Assembly (NCBI GenBank): GCA_916610825.1 | Contig: OU744446.1 | Location: forward strand, 32,344,225 to 32,408,224 | Direction of reading: 5' to 3' | DNA: 64,000 bases | Origin: Haliclystus octoradiatus | Taxonomy: Eukaryota > Cnidaria > Staurozoa > Stauromedusae > Haliclystidae | In this document: positions 54,101 to 64,000 of the stretch, one piece after another | Layout of the letters: every line of letters starts with the position of its first letter | Position numbering within the stretch: the first letter of the stretch is position 1 | Made by a program: the position numbers and the translations under genes | The notes under the pieces: model-generated | Database searches by the model: none | What the model was told of the DNA's origin: nothing | The model's input: the letters and a program-made list of their open reading frames with translations, nothing else

Positions 54101-57100
54101 TATGAACTGTTTTTCATTGAACTGTTTTTATAACGTGCTCATGAATTGCTTTTATAACGTGTTCATGAATTGCTTTTATAACGTGTTCATGAACTATTGA
54201 ACTGTTTTTCATTGAACTGTTTTTATAACGTGCTCATGAATTGCTTTTATAACGTGTTCATGAATTGATTTTATAACGTGTTCATGAACTTATGAATTGT
54301 TTTTCATTGAACTGTTTTTATAACGTGCTCATGAATTGCTTTTATAACGTGTTCATGAATTGTTTTTATAACGTGTTCATGAACTTATGAACTGTTTTTC
54401 ATTGAAATATTTTTATAACGTGCTCATGAATTGCTTTTATAACGTGTTCATGAATTGTTTTTATAATGTGTTCATGAACTTATGAACTGTTTTTCATTGA
54501 ACTGTTTTTATAACGTGCTCATGAATTGCTTTTATAACGTGTCCATGAATTGCTTTTATAACGTGTTCATGAACTTATGAACTGTTTTTCATTGAATTGG
54601 TTTTGTAATGTGTTGATGAAGTGTTCATGAACTCAACACATTCTTTTGCAAGGGATTAGACGAAGTTTCACTAAAAACAGAAGGATTGTCCAGGCACCTT
54701 TGGCAAGGCCATACCGTTTGTATTCAATTTAGAAATTAATAATTTATTTGGGTTTATTTTCAGTGTGCTAGATATCTCTCACAACAGGATTGATGATATA
54801 GCAATTGTTGATGTCCTAAGTAACATGGAAAATCTAGTATGTCATCATTAACAATATTGATTATTTATTTTTAAATTTTATTGTTAAACCTGTCATAGCA
54901 TCCACCTGTCTAGAATGACCATTCCAACAATGGACAGCTTTATTATATTGAATCAACCCTGAGGGTACATGTTTAATATGTGTGGATGTTATGAACATAT
55001 TTCATTATACTGTGAGGATTGTTTGGTTCATCCAGGTTACTCTGAGTGTTACCTGAGAAAATAGGATCGGTCTCAGGGACAGCATTATCTCCATTATAGG
55101 GTGCAGCTTTAAGTATGACTGGACAGACAGCATTAGATCAATAATAACTTGCGATATTATATTTTCATTAACTTGCGTTATATGTTATTATATAACATAT
55201 TTTCATTGTAGCGTGTCTTGAATTTAACTGGCAATCCTGTTATAAAGAAAATTGAGAATTATAGAAAAATTATGATATTAAGTTGTGTAAGTAGATTGTT
55301 TATCTATATGGACGACACTTATTCGTAGCTTAATATATGATTGTGAAGGACTTTGGCTCGATGTGAAAGAGACAGAAACAGCTAGAATAATGTGACTTTG
55401 ACATTTTAATAAGGCAACATCAACGTTTTACAACAAGACTGAATAAAAGCTACAAAAGTATGCTATTTACCACAATTAACAACCTGTGGCTAATCTGTAC
55501 AACGTAAACAATCATGCCGAGATACGGAAACGACCGTTCATAACAATACAATAACAAATTAATGAACAGAGCATAAATATCATGACCCGCAAATAAACAC
55601 TTATCAACAACATGTATTACCAAACAATCTAGACATTGCACCTCACCCAGATAACAATATAAATCTCACAACAAATCACTATATAACGGATTACTAATAC
55701 AGGGAATGAATGCAGACATAAATCTGACTACTAATGGTGATTTATGAACTCAACTCTTTGGAACAAACAATAACTGCTTTAATTATTTAAATTGACTACA
55801 CTGCTAGCTAGAATGAGATGTTTGATTTGTCTGATTCTATCTGATTTAACATTTCAGTCAACACTACAATACCTTGACAGTGCGCCAGTTTTCCCACGTG
55901 ACAGAGCATGTGCAGAGGCATGGTGAGTTATATCTACCATATTGGCGCGACTATAAGTCGACCTTTTTTTCCTAAAATATATGATCTAAAACAGCCCCTC
56001 GACTTATATTCGCGACCGCAATATTTACATTATTTTTCGGTCTCGGCACGTGCAATAAAACAATAGAACAATGCCTACAAATAGCTTACGTATGGTATGC
56101 GATATGGAATGGATAGGATGCCCCTGCAAAAGATATACATACAATCAAACCTGTTATAACGGTCAACTCCATACAGCGGCCACCTGTCTATAGTGACCAC
56201 TCTTGCAATGTCTAAACTAGTATTTTCTATTGAATAAAACCTGTATATAAAGGCCACCTGTCTATAGTGGTCAATTTATCTACCTCTCGTAGCTGGCCGT
56301 TATATACAGGTTTTACTGTAGTTCATGAACTGTTCACTAACCTCGCAAACACTTCATGAACAGTTCATCACAAGTTTATGAGCGCTAAATGACCTGTTTT
56401 TGATGAACCTTTTGATGAACTTTCCATGGCCTATTCATGAACTGTAAATAAACAATTCATGAAAATTGGGTAATCTAACTTTCATAAACTGTGATCCCAT
56501 GAGTGTATAGTGTCTAAGAACATAAGTGGCACGTACTCATAAACTTGTGAGTTGTGACAGAGAATGATTTTTGTTAGCCTTTTGTTTGTTTCGCATCATT
56601 TCGAATGTTACTAGAACAGATATACAGCTGGTCATACTTAAGTCCTGGGCAAACGACAGCAACATTTGCGCGACAAATCTGTTTTTTGTCTGACGTGTGC
56701 TTTTCGTGTTTTGAAGCTGTCTTTTCAGAAGCGGCTAAACGACAAGGATTTTCTTAAGACTTTTCTAGAAAAAGTCAGTTTGAGCTTAAAAAGAAGCCAT
56801 GGAGAAGCAACAACATCGAAAAAGTTCGATACATTTCGAACAAAATGGTTCGAAAAGAATAACGAAGACGTTCGATAACAAAAATCCTTGGAAAGACTTT
56901 GAAAATGTTTGATGCGACAAATCAAATACACGATGCAACACGTCAGACAAAATCGAAAGAGTGGCTAAACGACAAGGACTTTCGAAGGATTTAAAAGTCG
57001 CGCAAATGTTGCCGTCGTTTGCCCAGGCCTTTAGTTCTATATCGTATTCATAAATCAAATTAATTACATTCTCTTTAAAAGACGTTATTATTCATTTATA

Positions 57101-60100
57101 CAATATACCATTATTGGAGTTCGTTACCACATTTCATCAACTAATTGCATTTATTTAATCTAAAAAGGAAAAGAGGAGGAAGGGAAGCAGAACGAGAAGA
57201 AAGGGAACATTGGGTCAACAAGGAACATCAGAGAATACTAGACAGTGTCAACGGTATGTGAATATGTTTTTATAAACAATGTGTAAAACTTTGGTGGGTC
57301 AGTGCAGAGGAGACAGAAAATAGAATTGAGCATCAGAGATGTAAATTTAATGTTTTAACAATGAGTGAATGATTGGAAGAGGTGATAAAATACAAATTAA
57401 TAATATATAATAACAAATGACGTATGCACAATGTGTAACTACCGCTGATTTAGACTTACAATATATATATTTTACGTGATACAATATTACTTCAAGCAAT
57501 AAAACAATCAACATCTACACGAAATGCATAGATCAGGAAATAATAAGAAATATTAAGTACAAATTCAATTATTCAATTATAAAGCTACACAATGAAAAAA
57601 ATGTGAAGAGTCATGACGTTTTTATGGTATTGAGTCATGGCATGTTCATATTTTGATATAGTGGATATGGACGTTTTCATGATTTTCAAACTTAATTACG
57701 ATGGATTAAAAAATTTATGGTTTTCACTCTTTTACATTTTCATGGTGTTTTCAAAACACTTCCATTAGTAACACATATTGAACCACTGTTGATATTATAA
57801 CACTTTGGCGAGACAATAATAATTAGGCATCAATGTTTGTGTTTGTTTACCAGGACTAGCACATCTTGCTGCCAGACGTAACAATGCAACGAATAAAGAT
57901 AATGCTAATGTGAGTATCATATCTGTATCTGTGTTATTATTATTATAATTATACAAATGAGAAATCATGATATAGCCTCTAGGGAACCGCACATTGAAAT
58001 GGCACAATATTCATGTTCAGAAATTGGTCACATTTATGAACTGTTTTTGAACAAATGTGCTCTTTTTCATGCCGTTCATAAATTTTGAAAACAAATTTTC
58101 TTGAACTGTTCATAAACCGTTTGTGAACTGGTGACAAGACGTTCATGAACTATTTGTGAAAAGGTGCGCTATTTCCCTTCAAGAATTTTGAATCAGTTCT
58201 TTGTGATGTGCTCATCAAACTCTAGTTAAATTTTGAGATGTTTTCTTTTATGAACAAGGCATTGTTGAGTTTCAGAGGGGTACTACCGATAAATCAATAG
58301 CCAAGCAAGGCCCTGCGAAAGACAGTCCAGGAGTTCAAGAACAGTTCGTGCACATTGAATGGCCCTAATTTTCATGAACCTTCACAGGCAGTTCATGAAC
58401 AGTTCATGGAAATTTGGGCCATTTAACATCCATGAACTCACTCCTGAACTGTTTTTTGCAAAGGAGGGCAATCAATGTACAATTCTTCTACCTGTGATGT
58501 ATATACTGTATGTCAAAGAAACATACATGATCATATTGGAGAATACAGACTATATGTTTAGACAACTTTAAATGAAAGTATATTTATTGCTTGCCACAAT
58601 CAGGGTAATCTAGAAGCCGTTTTCACAGGGTGGCTTGTTAACTGATTAGTGATTGTTTGAATTATATACATTTTTTGGCCTGATGCCCTTCCTAACCGAC
58701 CAATAATCATACCATACCATCACAGGATAAAACCGAACACCCTTCAGGTAAAATCCAAAGCCCAAACCACTGCACTAATGCCACACTTAAAATGATATAG
58801 CATTGTCTTACTACTTTACAGAATAAATTGGAATCGGAAAAGTATGAAGGTGAAATATGCATCACAGATGATTTGACAGAACAAGAAAATAAAGAATATG
58901 ACGAACATGAGACATTGGGATCAGTCGAAGATAAACTATCCATATCAGATGAATTTGTAAAACTTGAAAATGAAGAAAATGAAAGGCATAGCTCACCATT
59001 CGAAGAAGAACAAAACCATAGAATTAAGATAACAGAAGTCAATGATTCAACGGAAGATAAATTACAAGTAAAGAATTCGAAGGCCAAGGAGTCAACCAGA
59101 GAAATCAAATTATTAGAAAATCATATGATTGATATTACAAAAGTTGATGATTCAACCGAAACAAAGTTACAATCAGAGGAATCAGAAGCTGAGGAGTCAA
59201 CTGGCACAATCACAATATGCGACATGCTAGAAAGAAATATTGTTGAGGACCAAACAGCAGATACAATATACAGCAAACAAGAAGTATCAATGCATGATGT
59301 TATTATTAATGAAAGATCTGCTCACAGCAAACAGGAAAATAAATCATTATTCAAAACAAGCAATCAAGTAGCATTAGAAGATAAAAAACTAAATTGCTTA
59401 ATCATGGAAATCAACAATGGTGAATTATATTTGTTCTGATAGAGACTTTTGTATGATAATTACCCCTTGTGAAAACAGTTTATGAACGTCAAATGGCGCA
59501 ATTTTTATGAACAGTTCATGAAAACATCCATGAAAATTGGGTCATTTAACGTTCATGAACTGTTTATAAGTTGTTAATGAACAGTTCAGGTGGTTTGTGA
59601 ACAGTTCATGAACTCAACACATAATTTTGCATTTGTGTGAGTTTGAGTTTAAGTTTGAGTGTTAAGGTTAGTTTGTTTGTTTGTTTGTTAAATGGCCCAG
59701 AGTTCATTAACAGTTCATGAAAACATCCATGAAAACTGAGTCATTTAACGTTCATGAACTGTTTTTATAAGTTGTTAATGAACAGTTCAGGTGGTTTGTG
59801 AACAGTTCATGAACTCAACACATAATTTTGCATTTGAGTTTAAGTTTGAGTGTTAAGGTTAGTTTGTTTGTTTGTTTGTTAAATGGCCCAGTTTTCATTA
59901 ACAGTTCATGAAAACATCCATGAAAACTGAGTCATTTAACGTTCATGAACTGTTTATAAGTTGTTAATGAACAGTTCAGGTGGTTTATGAACAGTTCATG
60001 AACTCAACACATAATTTTGCATATGTGTGAGTTTGAGTTTAAGTTTGAGTGTTAAGGCTAGTTTGTTTGTTTGTTTGTTAAATGGCCCAGTTTTCATTAA

Positions 60101-61308
60101 CAGTTCATGAAAACATCCATGAAAACTGAGTCACTTAACGTTCATGAACTGTTTATAAGTTGTTAATGAACAGTTCAGGTGGTTTATGAACAGTTCATGA
60201 ACTCAACACATAATTTTGCATTTGAGTAAGCTTGAGTGTAAGTTTGAGTGTTAAGGTTAGTTTGTTTGTTTGTTTGTTAAATGGCCCAGAGTTCATTAAC
60301 AGTTCATGAAAACATCCATGAAAACTGAGTCATTTAACGTTCATTAACTGTTTATAAGTTGTTAATGAACAGTTTAGGTGGTTTGTGAACAGTTCATAAA
60401 CTCAATACATAATTTCTCAGGGGTTAAGTTTGAATGTCAATACTTTTTAATGATGAAATTGTTTCTATCTGATGTGTAGATGATAGCATGAATAGAGGAT
60501 TGGTGTCAAGTGGACCTCTAATCACAGAAATTTCAGGTTGGTTATTACATGACAAATACAAATGTAATCGTTATCATGCAATAGCCTACTGACAGCATCA
60601 CATTGCATTATTTAATTTCAGATAATATAGAAATGATATCCCTGGAAGAGCATCACAAACCCAAAGAGTCCACAATCAAACAGGTAATATTCTTTCTGTG
60701 AAGATTTGAAGAATTCTTACAATTTGATTTTGATCAAATGAGCATGTAGAACCCTTGCAGAATAAATTCAGCGGAACCAAACGGTACCCCTGCGAAAAAC
60801 AGTTCAGGAGTTCATGACTCAAGTTTCATGAACTCCAGAACTGTTTTTTGCAAGGGGTTTGATTTTCATGAACAGTTCATGAATAGTTCATATTCAAAGA
60901 AATTTACAATAGTTTTTTGTGAAATTTTAATGAACTATGGATCATGAAATTATGAACTGATTGGTGAAGCTGACGCATAGGTTTCTGTGACCACAGGCAA
61001 AAATATTCAGAAAGAAGATTTCATACTTTAGTTACGTATAGAAATTGTTCTTGCACAGGCTTTGACATTCCTCAATTGCATTGATTGCATTTGAAATGTT
61101 TAAAAACACCCAGTTTGTTTGTTTATTTGTTAATCATTCAAAAACCAATAAATGGCATTCGTTGGTTATTAAGCAATAATGCATTGTTGGGGTTTTATGA
61201 ATGCTGATTATTACAATTTATATTTCTAAATAGGTTAATGAAGAAGAGCCGTTGTTGACTGCCAGTAAGACCATCCGTTATGCTTTCAAGGAAGAAAACA
61301 TCTCATAA
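48192..61308 (+). CDS. DNAAF1: DNAAF1/LRRC50, dynein axonemal assembly factor 1
   Basis: A cytoplasmic leucine-rich-repeat protein needed to preassemble ciliary dynein arms. Fourteen exons keep frame: 48192-48241, 50207-50298, 51959-52073, 52605-52711, 53585-53678, 54764-54836, 55212-55286, 55858-55922, 57168-57253, 57854-57909, 58822-59419, 60480-60536, 60622-60683 and 61234-61308. They give 534 aa against about 725 in human. The start [18 protein letters not shown] leads into [20 protein letters not shown], then about six LRRs and the LRR cap ([12 protein letters not shown]), a basic/acidic helix ([13 protein letters not shown]), and an acidic tail. Exon 11 codes an imperfect duplication ([13 protein letters not shown] and [13 protein letters not shown]). 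Exon 11 can also be read through to a stop at 59437-59439, giving a shorter isoform. Introns 5 and 11 contain minisatellite-expanded family A elements. The assignment is secure; the first exon rests on phase and similarity. Confidence 0.95.
49223..49892. repeat. dispersed repeat (family G), copy 2
   Basis: It opens 'tagtcgaaaccgactagggt' and closes 'gttgtctaattgttaaata', as at 15770-16145, but is about 300 bp longer, with extra AT-rich sequence between 49490 and 49855. Lies in DNAAF1 intron 1. Confidence 0.6.
50772..51045. mobile_element. family A foldback copy
   Basis: TTCATGAAC-type words in both orientations, partly degraded, in DNAAF1 intron 2. It may be two adjacent fragments (50772-50925 and 50930-51045). 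Confidence 0.45.
51190..51345. mobile_element. family A foldback copy
   Basis: The sequence runs from 'cacagctcatgaaagatcca' to 'gttcatgacctcatgaatt' with TTCATGAA words in both orientations. DNAAF1 intron 2; edges approximate. Confidence 0.45.
51625..51815. mobile_element. family A foldback copy
   Basis: The copy runs 'aacagttcatgaatagttca' to 'aaaagttcatagtcttttca' in DNAAF1 intron 2. The termini are degraded. Confidence 0.45.
52152..52328. mobile_element. family A foldback element, complete
   Basis: It starts CCCCTGCGAAAAACA, then 'tttcaggagttgatgaac', and ends 'gttcatcaactcctgaac' then TGTTTTTTGCAGGAG, an inverted repeat of about 35 bp. The middle carries 'gttaaatggccccaatttt'. It is a good reference copy of the family, in DNAAF1 intron 3, 79 bp after exon 3. 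Confidence 0.75.
52380..52495. mobile_element. repeat related to the 'gttataacggtca' MITE
   Basis: 'aggtggcctctttatacagg' at the left and 'caggtgaccgttatgacagg' at the right are imperfectly inverted. The same words occur at 56145-56327, 54892-54960 and 22200-22380. Non-coding. Confidence 0.5.
53335..53480. mobile_element. family D foldback copy
   Basis: It begins 'acactaaaatcaagaaaatg' and ends 'tatggttttggtgtctgtagtg', with 'catgaaa' words inside. Lies in the DNAAF1 intron between exons 4 and 5. Confidence 0.5.
53724..54653. repeat. family A element expanded into a 95-bp minisatellite
   Basis: The element ends are CCCTTGTGAAAA at 53724 and TTTTGCAAGGG near 54653. Between them the word 'aacttatgaa' recurs at 53931, 54002, 54097, (54192), 54287, 54382, 54477 and 54572: one 71-bp step followed by six 95-bp steps. 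The difference is one 24-bp subunit (ataacgtgttcatgaattgc and four T). So it is a higher-order array inside an otherwise intact foldback element, in the intron between DNAAF1 exons 5 and 6. Confidence 0.85.
56145..56327. mobile_element. 'gttataacggtca' MITE
   Basis: The left end 'aacctgttataacggtcaac' and the right end 'ggccgttatatacaggtttt' are inverted repeats. The inner words 'ggccacctgtctatagtg' occur twice. It lies in the DNAAF1 intron between exons 8 and 9, directly before a family A copy (56328-56500). Confidence 0.6.
56328..56500. mobile_element. family A foldback copy
   Basis: 'gttcatgaactgttcac', 'acttcatgaacagttcatc' and 'aactgtaaataaacaattca' mark a degraded family A copy abutting the MITE on its left. 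Confidence 0.45.
57592..57775. mobile_element. family D foldback copy
   Basis: The copy runs 'acaatgaaaaaaatgtgaag' to 'ttttcatggtgttttcaaaa' plus 'cacttccattag', matching the interior order of the copies at 9693 and 22617. Lies in the intron before DNAAF1 exon 10. Confidence 0.5.
58010..58200. mobile_element. family A foldback fragment
   Basis: 'ttcatgttcag', 'ttcttgaactgttcataaac' and 'gttcatgaactatttgtgaa' words with no clean termini, in the intron between DNAAF1 exons 10 and 11. Confidence 0.4.
58311..58468. mobile_element. family A foldback element, complete
   Basis: CCCTGCGAAAGACAGTCCAGG at the left mirrors CCTGAACTGTTTTTTGCA at the right, with 'gaatggccctaattttcatg' and its near complement in the middle. 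It is about 158 bp. Confidence 0.7.
59463..60423. repeat. family A element expanded into about five ~195-bp units
   Basis: The element ends are CCCCTTGTGAAAA at 59463 and TTTCTCAGGGG ending at 60423. The anchor 'acagttcatg' before 'aaaacatcca' recurs at 59511, 59710, 59901, 60100 and 60299, so periods are 190-200 bp. Each unit carries the foldback interior plus 'gagtttaagtttgagtgtta' and (TTTG)n, which look like captured flanking sequence. It lies in DNAAF1 intron 11, starting 43 bp after the exon. Confidence 0.85.
60787..60857. mobile_element. minimal 71-bp family A hairpin
   Basis: CCCCTGCGAAAAACAGTTCA with GGAGTTCATGA pairs almost perfectly with TCATGAACTCCAGAACTG and TTTTTTGCAAGGGG. Only a few bases form the loop. 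It may be a deletion derivative containing just the two ends. More degraded family A sequence follows to about 60985. Confidence 0.7.
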
Positions 61309-61668
61309 CATAACACTGTTTAAGAGCATACATAAAATACGATTCAAATAGGGATGACAGTACTTATTCTATCTGTTCTGCAAATACAACGATAAACATT
61401 TTATCCTCAGATGTTGAAATGTTAAATGCAAAAATTGGTTGAAAGGACTAAAATTCAATAAGGAGATAGATTTGATCCTTTACGCTAATCAATAATCTGT
61501 GACAACGAAACATTGTTGAAAACATTGGAAAAAATTGTATTGTTCTTCTTATCAACAAATTTCCTTGTTAACACATACTGTACCAGTAATTATTTAATGC
61601 TATAAAATGTACAAATCAAAGGTTAAATTGAGAAGTATAAACATTCTGATGTTTACAAGACCCTATAA
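61309..61668. other. DNAAF1 3' flank
   Basis: Presumably 3' UTR and downstream DNA. No clear AATAAA was identified, and no further gene was seen before the Helitron. Confidence 0.4.
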
Positions 61669-62082
61669 TCTATATCTATAAACGTCAAAGTCTGTGTGTG
61701 TGTACGCGTGCTGTCGCGACCATGGATTTGTTTTTCGTTTTTCTCTGTCAAGTGTTACGTAAAAATTTTGAAAAACATATCATTAGAATCAATGTCATCC
61801 CGATAGTTCAATGACGCTTTTAGTTTTTTTATATTCCATTCCCTATTTCCTGCATCGAAAGAAAACATGTCTTTATTTTGTAATCCAACTTTGCATGGCA
61901 ACAACAAAGCAATTTGTCCTTCTCAATTTCACATGCATCATTGACCATTCTCTATTGTTCACACAATTATTCTACTTTTCTATTGATGAAATCTGTCAAT
62001 CAAATTCTAAATCTAAGTAACGGAGACTTGCAGTCTTGAAAATGAATGGATCAACCCAGCAGCGCGGGTCACTCATTGCTAG
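61669..62082 (+). mobile_element. non-autonomous Helitron
   Basis: The 5' end TCTATATCTATAAACGTCAA, followed by 'agtctgtgtgtgtg', is characteristic of animal Helitrons. The 3' end has a short hairpin (ACCCAGCAGCGCGGGT) 10 bases before CTAG. The element sits between A and T, as Helitrons insert. It is 414 bp with no coding capacity and no target duplication. Confidence 0.75.
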
Positions 62083-64000
62083 TGTCATTATATAGATTAA
62101 AGACAGACATATTTCATATAAAAAACAAATTATGATTTTTAGACTGGCTTTAAAAATGAAGCAAGTTCGTCTCGATTGATATGTAACAAATAAACCTAAT
62201 AACATATGGATGGTTCCAACTAATACAAATAAATACAAAAATGTTCTCGTTATACCCATAGTATTATTAAAGTAATTACATGAATTATCTATACATCTAT
62301 ACATGATAGAAGTGAAATTTTTTAAATTTATATATACATTTTTTTAAAACCATCCAAAATCACACTAACGTATTAAATGTGTTATAGACTTATTTTAATT
62401 TACAAATTATTTATTTTATACAATGTTTATTGTTGAACCTCTAATAGTGGGTTAATTTGATTTAGTTGTGTGGTATTCCTCACACCTTTACATCCGAACA
62501 AATGCAATAATTTCAAACTGAAGAATATAAAAATAAAAATGAATTATAGCTTATTTTGAGACATAAATTGCATAACAGTTGATCTAATAATATAGTCAAT
62601 TTTCAAAAACAAAAATGCTTTTAATAATTACAAGTTTTGGTTCAAAAACATTTAGCATTTTTTACTACGCAACTCTAGTTTTTAGTATGTCAACAATTAA
62701 AATAAACTCATAAAGACTACTAACTCGTACAAAGAGCCCCAATTTACATTCAATTTATTGACAAATAATTTTCCAAGTCTTGCTTGGCGATTTTGAAAAT
62801 GGTCCATTTTGAAAATCTGAACGCTATGGCAATAGAGAATTTTAGTATAAAGCAAAGAAATCAACAGTAAATTTGGTTAGCTGTAGTGAGAAAGCAGCTA
62901 GGAAATTTTTACTAAAGTTTCATAGTCGACTTTGGATGGTGCACATAAAATATTATGGTGATCAATAATCTGCACAGGTCACTTTTTGCCATGAGTAGCA
63001 TGCGTGCGGACTAAAACCTATCTTAACAAAAGTGTAAACCTATCTTACACTTTCGTTAAGATAGGTTTTAGTCTGCACGCAGGATAGCCATGAGGGGCCA
63101 TCAGGAGTTAGCGAATTATTGGCCACGTGGTGATTTAATCTGTGTCTTTGTCAGAGTTGTTCTAGTGTATTCCAACAATCAATCTGGTATGATTTTTAGT
63201 CTGATGGCGCAGTAATTATCTGGTACGATTTCTATCCGGTATGGTGGAATCCTCACCTCAAAATACAATGAATAGGCATCTTTCAAATAACCTTTGTACT
63301 AATTATGCATATTCACAAAAATAATTTTATAATTATGATACATTCATGTATTCTTTCAGTTCCTTTGAAATTTTTCCAGTCTAGAAAAATATATTGTGCA
63401 CACATTTTGCACTTTGGCAAAACAAGAAGGTGGGTTTAAGGGGAAGTGCAAATGGAGACATTTTTAATACATTTTCTACACAATTCAATTCAATTTGCAT
63501 TGAATCAGATGGGATAAATTTAATATTTCATATGTTTTGAATTTTGAAACAACATATTCATGAATAATTCTCTGTGCATTTTATATCAACAACCTTTTCC
63601 AGTAGTATAGTTATGGTTTGAAATCTATCAGATCATCTTTTACACTACACTAGTCTTAAAGATCATTGAAATGCTGATGTTCAAATTTTCCATTCAATGA
63701 ATGAGATAATGGAAGTCATATGAAACGAGTAAAGATTTGAGTTTGTAAATCAAATTAAATTATGACCTCTTACAGGATTTTTCTGAAATATTTTGAGCTG
63801 CAGTAAAATTGGAGTCTATATTTCTTACATTTTAAGAGCCCGCGTCGGAATCAGGAACTTCTCTATTAGGCCTTTTTGAGTTGGAGTCTGAAAATTCTTA
63901 CTCTGCTGTAAAATGACCACACAGGCTAGATTCGGTGTTGTAAAGAGGGTTATCATTAGGCTTCCTGCTGTAAATGTAATGTCTAAAAAGTCAGTAGTTT
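62083..64000. other. no gene recognised
   Basis: AT-rich DNA on both strands without exons that could be joined or named. The only structured feature is the hairpin at 63001-63081. Confidence 0.5.
63001..63081. repeat. 37-bp-arm perfect-ended hairpin
   Basis: TGCGTGCGGACTAAAACCTA and TCTTAACAAAAGTGTAA (63001-63037) pair with TTACACTTTCGTTAAGA and TAGGTTTTAGTCTGCACGCA (63045-63081) around a 7-base loop. There are only two mismatches. It is probably the core of a small foldback element. Confidence 0.8.

Overview
This window is a stretch of AT-rich animal nuclear DNA. Four conserved eukaryotic genes with many GT-AG introns are embedded in dense repeats: foldback elements, a tRNA-derived SINE, a DIRS retrotransposon, LINE remnants and a Helitron. 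DNAAF1 (motile cilia) and the repeat spectrum point to a marine invertebrate. An ascidian or other invertebrate deuterostome is a guess and cannot be settled from the sequence. There is no CRISPR array, operon or bacterial feature.

Layout, left to right. (1) 2159-11023, minus: DPH2 (diphthamide synthesis), ten exons; its 3' end lies beyond base 1. (2) 11216-14728, plus: a gamma-type p24 cargo receptor (TMED1/TMED5-like), three exons, 192 bp from DPH2 and head to head with it. (3) 16956-47896, minus: a complete 13-exon TRDMT1/DNMT2 (tRNA-Asp cytosine-38 methyltransferase), 353 aa. Its first intron has a GC donor. Its second intron is about 19.2 kb and holds a 1-kb AAT microsatellite, four exons of an unrecognised plus-strand gene, a graveyard of LINE, DNA-transposon and alpha-kinase fragments, and a DIRS element. 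(4) 48192-61308, plus: a complete 14-exon DNAAF1/LRRC50, 534 aa, 295 bp from TRDMT1 and head to head with it. (5) 61309-64000: a non-autonomous Helitron, a 37-bp-arm hairpin and otherwise featureless DNA.

The gene models were built by hand. Every exon quoted has splice sites and phases that keep the frame open, and catalytic motifs fall where the families require. The DIRS element (41001-45420) has terminal inverted repeats, an internal complementary region, an uninterrupted gag and RT/RNase H, and a tyrosine recombinase. A T-TTT-TTC slippery heptamer sits in the gag/RT overlap. The recombinase appears to have lost the segment with the His of its HxxR motif.

The most distinctive unexplained signal is a foldback family with CCCCTGCGAAAA-like ends and an interior made of reiterated TTCATGAAC palindromes, about 20 copies. 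Two copies, both in DNAAF1 introns, have been expanded internally into minisatellites of 95-bp and roughly 195-bp units while keeping their terminal repeats.
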